A DNA stretch of 5,886 nt from Clostridiales bacterium (GTDB lineage Bacteria; Bacillota; Clostridia; Saccharofermentanales; UBA5734): positions 1 to 5,886 of the forward strand of contig SLMY01000067.1 of NCBI GenBank assembly GCA_007133255.1, in the 5' to 3' direction. Positions within the stretch are counted from its first letter, which is position 1; every line of letters starts with the position of its first letter. Positions 3,574-5,886 of this stretch are shown here, in pieces. Under the pieces are notes generated by a model. The model did not search any database, was not told the origin of the DNA, and worked only from the letters and a program-made list of their open reading frames with translations. A program made the translations under genes and the position numbers.

Positions 3574-5886
3574 ATGAGCAAATATCTGGTTATTGTTGAA
3601 TCACCAGCTAAAGCCAAGACAATCGGAAGATATCTTGGCAAGGACTACCGTATTTCCGCGTCTGTCGGGCATATCCGTGATCTGCCATCGTCCAAGCTGG
3701 CCGTTGAAGTTGAAAACGGATTCAAGCCTTTATATACGAATATGAAGGGAAAAGAAAGCGTTATCCGCGAGCTTAAGGAGATGGCTAAGCAAGTTGATCA
3801 AGTCATTATCGCGACTGACCCTGACCGCGAGGGAGAAGCGATCGCCTGGCATCTGGCTCATATTCTCAAAATCGACAGCAGCAGCCCTTGCCGCATCTCA
3901 TTCAATGAGATCACACAACCTGCGGTTAAGAAAGCGATTGAAAACCCGCGGCCGATTGATATGGATCTGGTTAACTCACAACAGGCCAGGCGTATACTCG
4001 ATCGGCTGGTTGGATATGAACTGAGTCCGCTTTTATGGAAAAAAGTTAAGAAAGGTCTGTCAGCCGGCAGGGTCCAGTCTGTTGCCACACGCATGGTGGT
4101 AGATCGAGAAAGAGAGATAGATGCTTTCAAACCAGAAGAATACTGGCTGATGTTCGCTTTCTTGAAGAAGAAACTAAACGACCCCGTTTTCCGGGCCCGT
4201 TACCATGGTGTGCTTGAGAATGGCAAAGTAAGAAAAGTCAAGTTATCAAATGAAGATGAGACAAAAGCGGTTCTGGAGCAGATTAAAGCAGCACAATGGC
4301 AGGTCGCGTCGGTTAAGAAAGGTCATCGCCAGAAACATCCGAACGCTCCGTTTACAACCAGTACGCTGCAGCAGGAAGCGTCGCGTTACCTTAGTTTTAC
4401 ATCAAGAAGAACCATGTCAGTCGCGCAGCAGTTATATGAAGGGTTCGACCTGCCGGATGTTGGCACAACCGCGCTGGTAACCTATATCCGTACTGACTCG
4501 GTTCGCGTCTCCGGTGAAGCGCAGCAGGAAGCCCGTTCTTATGTAACTAAAACTTTTGGTGAGGACTATCTGCCTAAATCACCACGCCAGTTTAAAAATA
4601 AAAACGCGTCACAGGACGCGCATGAAGCTATACGGCCGGCCCATTTCAACCTGGTGCCCGACCAGATCAAAGATCAGCTGTCTCATGATCAGTACCGGCT
4701 TTATAAGTTGATCTGGGATAAATTTATGGCATCACAGATGGCACCGGCGAAAGTCGATACGGTAACAGCCGATATTGACGCGGCTGGCCAGATCTTCCGG
4801 GTACAAGGCGAGACCATCAAGTTTCCCGGCTATCTGGCTCAGTACGGTGTGCAGCTGGTTGACCAGGACGCTGAAAAATCAACCGATGAGGATGACAGCA
4901 AAAATACGCTGCCGGAGCTGGCTGAAGGTGATAAACTGATCCTGGACGATCTGAAACATGAGCAAAAATATACCCAGCCGCCAGCCCGCTATACGGAAGC
5001 TTCCCTGATCAAAGCGATGGAAGAAAAAGGGATTGGCCGTCCGTCAACTTACTCGCCAACCATTACAACCATACTGGACCGGATGTATGTTGAGAAAGAA
5101 GAACGGCGTCTTAAGCCTACAGAACTGGGTAAAGCTGTCACAGGCATGCTTGAGAAGAGTTTTGACGATATTGTTAATCTTGAGTTTACCGCCGATATGG
5201 AGGAAAAACTAGATACCGTTGAATCTGGCAAACAAAACTGGGTCAAGATTCTGGAGGATTTCTATCCGGGTTTTCATCAGAAAGTGGAATCAGCCGCCGA
5301 AAATCTTGAGCGGGTTGTGATCGCGGCCGTACCGACAGGAGATAAGTGTCCCGACTGCAAAGACGGTGATCTGGTCATTAAAGAAGGCCGTTTTGGCAAG
5401 TTTATCGCCTGTAGCAACTATCCCGAATGCAAATATACCAAAAATGTCGAGAACACCGTTAAAGGCACCTGTCCACTATGCGGATCCGGGCTTGTCAGCC
5501 GTGTGTCGAGAAAATTCCGCGGCAGTACCTTTTACACCTGTGATAAAAAAGGAAAGGATCCTGAGTGCCCGTTTATCAGCTGGGATATTCCGATAGACGA
5601 TAGTTCCTGCGAAGTCTGCGGATCCTATATGGTGTGGAAGCGTTATCGCGGGCGCAGTTTCCCCAAATGCGGCAACCGTGACTGCCCGACAAATGAGAAA
5701 AAGAAGAAAACGGACAGTGATGGTAAGACCGCGACTGATCGCAAGAGCAAAACAGCTGCTCAGGATTCAGAAACGAAACAGACAAGCGCTAAAAAAACAG
5801 CCGCGAAGAAAACCGCCGCAGGAAAAGCCCGCGGCAAAAAGACCACGGCTAAAAAAGCGGCTGTGAAAAAAACAGCAACAAAAAAA
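3574..5886 (+). CDS. topA: DNA topoisomerase I (type IA), C-terminus beyond window
   Basis: The frame is open from ATG 3574 to the last base, giving 771 residues without a stop. TopA relaxes negative supercoils by a 5'-phosphotyrosine, single-strand passage mechanism. The TOPRIM domain has Glu9 in VIVESPAKAKT (6-16) and the acidic triad Asp82, Asp84, Glu86 in TDPDREGEA (81-89). LSAGRVQS spans 162-169. The active-site tyrosine is Tyr304 in TYIRTDS (303-309), with Arg306 beside it. QDAHEAIRP (347-355) and ARYTEASLIK (471-480) complete the core. Three zinc ribbons follow: Cys592/595/613/619, Cys633/636/656/665 and Cys679/682/699/704. From about residue 709 there is a Lys/Ala/Thr-rich tail. Bacillota TopA is usually near 690-700 residues, so the tail is an addition. 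AGGAAGAGG (3555-3563) precedes the ATG by 10 nt. topA is 94 bp after dprA with its own predicted promoter. Confidence 0.97.
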   Translation, partial: MSKYLVIVESPAKAKTIGRYLGKDYRISASVGHIRDLPSSKLAVEVENGFKPLYTNMKGKESVIRELKEMAKQVDQVIIATDPDREGEAIAWHLAHILKIDSSSPCRISFNEITQPAVKKAIENPRPIDMDLVNSQQARRILDRLVGYELSPLLWKKVKKGLSAGRVQSVATRMVVDREREIDAFKPEEYWLMFAFLKKKLNDPVFRARYHGVLENGKVRKVKLSNEDETKAVLEQIKAAQWQVASVKKGHRQKHPNAPFTTSTLQQEASRYLSFTSRRTMSVAQQLYEGFDLPDVGTTALVTYIRTDSVRVSGEAQQEARSYVTKTFGEDYLPKSPRQFKNKNASQDAHEAIRPAHFNLVPDQIKDQLSHDQYRLYKLIWDKFMASQMAPAKVDTVTADIDAAGQIFRVQGETIKFPGYLAQYGVQLVDQDAEKSTDEDDSKNTLPELAEGDKLILDDLKHEQKYTQPPARYTEASLIKAMEEKGIGRPSTYSPTITTILDRMYVEKEERRLKPTELGKAVTGMLEKSFDDIVNLEFTADMEEKLDTVESGKQNWVKILEDFYPGFHQKVESAAENLERVVIAAVPTGDKCPDCKDGDLVIKEGRFGKFIACSNYPECKYTKNVENTVKGTCPLCGSGLVSRVSRKFRGSTFYTCDKKGKDPECPFISWDIPIDDSSCEVCGSYMVWKRYRGRSFPKCGNRDCPTNEKKKKTDSDGKTATDRKSKTAAQDSETKQTSAKKTAAKKTAAGKARGKKTTAKKAAVKKTATKK
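5791..5886 (+). repeat. Five-residue-phased Lys/Ala/Thr tail of TopA
   Basis: Residues 740-771 fall into pentads KKTAA, KKTAA, GKARG, KKTTA, KKAAV, KKTAT and then KK at the window edge, a 15-bp period with A-rich codons. A less regular lysine-rich lead-in starts near 5695. It resembles histone H1-like or AlgP-like tails, and the lysine-repeat tails of actinobacterial TopA that aid DNA binding and processivity. Its true length is unknown because the window ends inside it. Confidence 0.85.

Noticed and set aside
3794..5866. Short alternative-frame open frames within topA on both strands
   Set aside because: The topA frame is continuous with family motifs throughout. The alternatives have biased, motif-free translations.

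Overview
The window is a conserved bacterial DNA-processing locus. It contains the first 32 bases of ychF on the minus strand, a divergent intergenic region, and then comM/yifB, dprA and topA on the plus strand. topA runs off the right edge. The order yifB-dprA-topA, strong purine-rich Shine-Dalgarno sites, a TopA with three four-cysteine zinc ribbons and a roughly balanced base composition (by eye) point to a Bacillota relative, probably Clostridia-like. This is inference from context; no ribosomal RNA or taxon marker is present.

Layout. Bases 1-32 encode the YchF N-terminus (MRLGIVGLPNV) on the minus strand, behind a perfect AGGAGG. Bases 33-368 hold divergent promoter candidates, 11-bp-phased direct repeats, a second direct repeat, and two hairpins in what would be a long comM leader. 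comM (369-2060) encodes a 563-residue YifB/ComM AAA+ ATPase. A 31-bp imperfect tandem duplication spans its stop codon and the junction with dprA. dprA (2118-3479) has a normal Rossmann core and a C-terminal winged helix, separated by a linker containing 4.6 copies of an 11-residue repeat. A promoter with consensus -35 and -10 hexamers starts inside the end of dprA and leads to topA (3574 to the edge). The topA leader begins with a stem-loop. TopA has every expected catalytic motif, then three zinc ribbons, then a lysine/alanine/threonine tail in five-residue phase that is still open at the window end.

How the genes fit together. DprA protects incoming single-stranded DNA and loads RecA. ComM, in the Gram-negative species where it has been studied, is the branch-migration helicase that extends the recombination joint. 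TopA relaxes negative supercoils. comM and dprA are closely spaced with no terminator between them and are probably cotranscribed. topA could be read through from them and also has its own promoter.

I found no previously undescribed system, no mobile element, no CRISPR array and no tRNA or rRNA. The unusual points are low-complexity or repeat expansions in all three plus-strand proteins, the duplicated gene junction, the structured comM leader, and a topA promoter with a 19-bp spacer.
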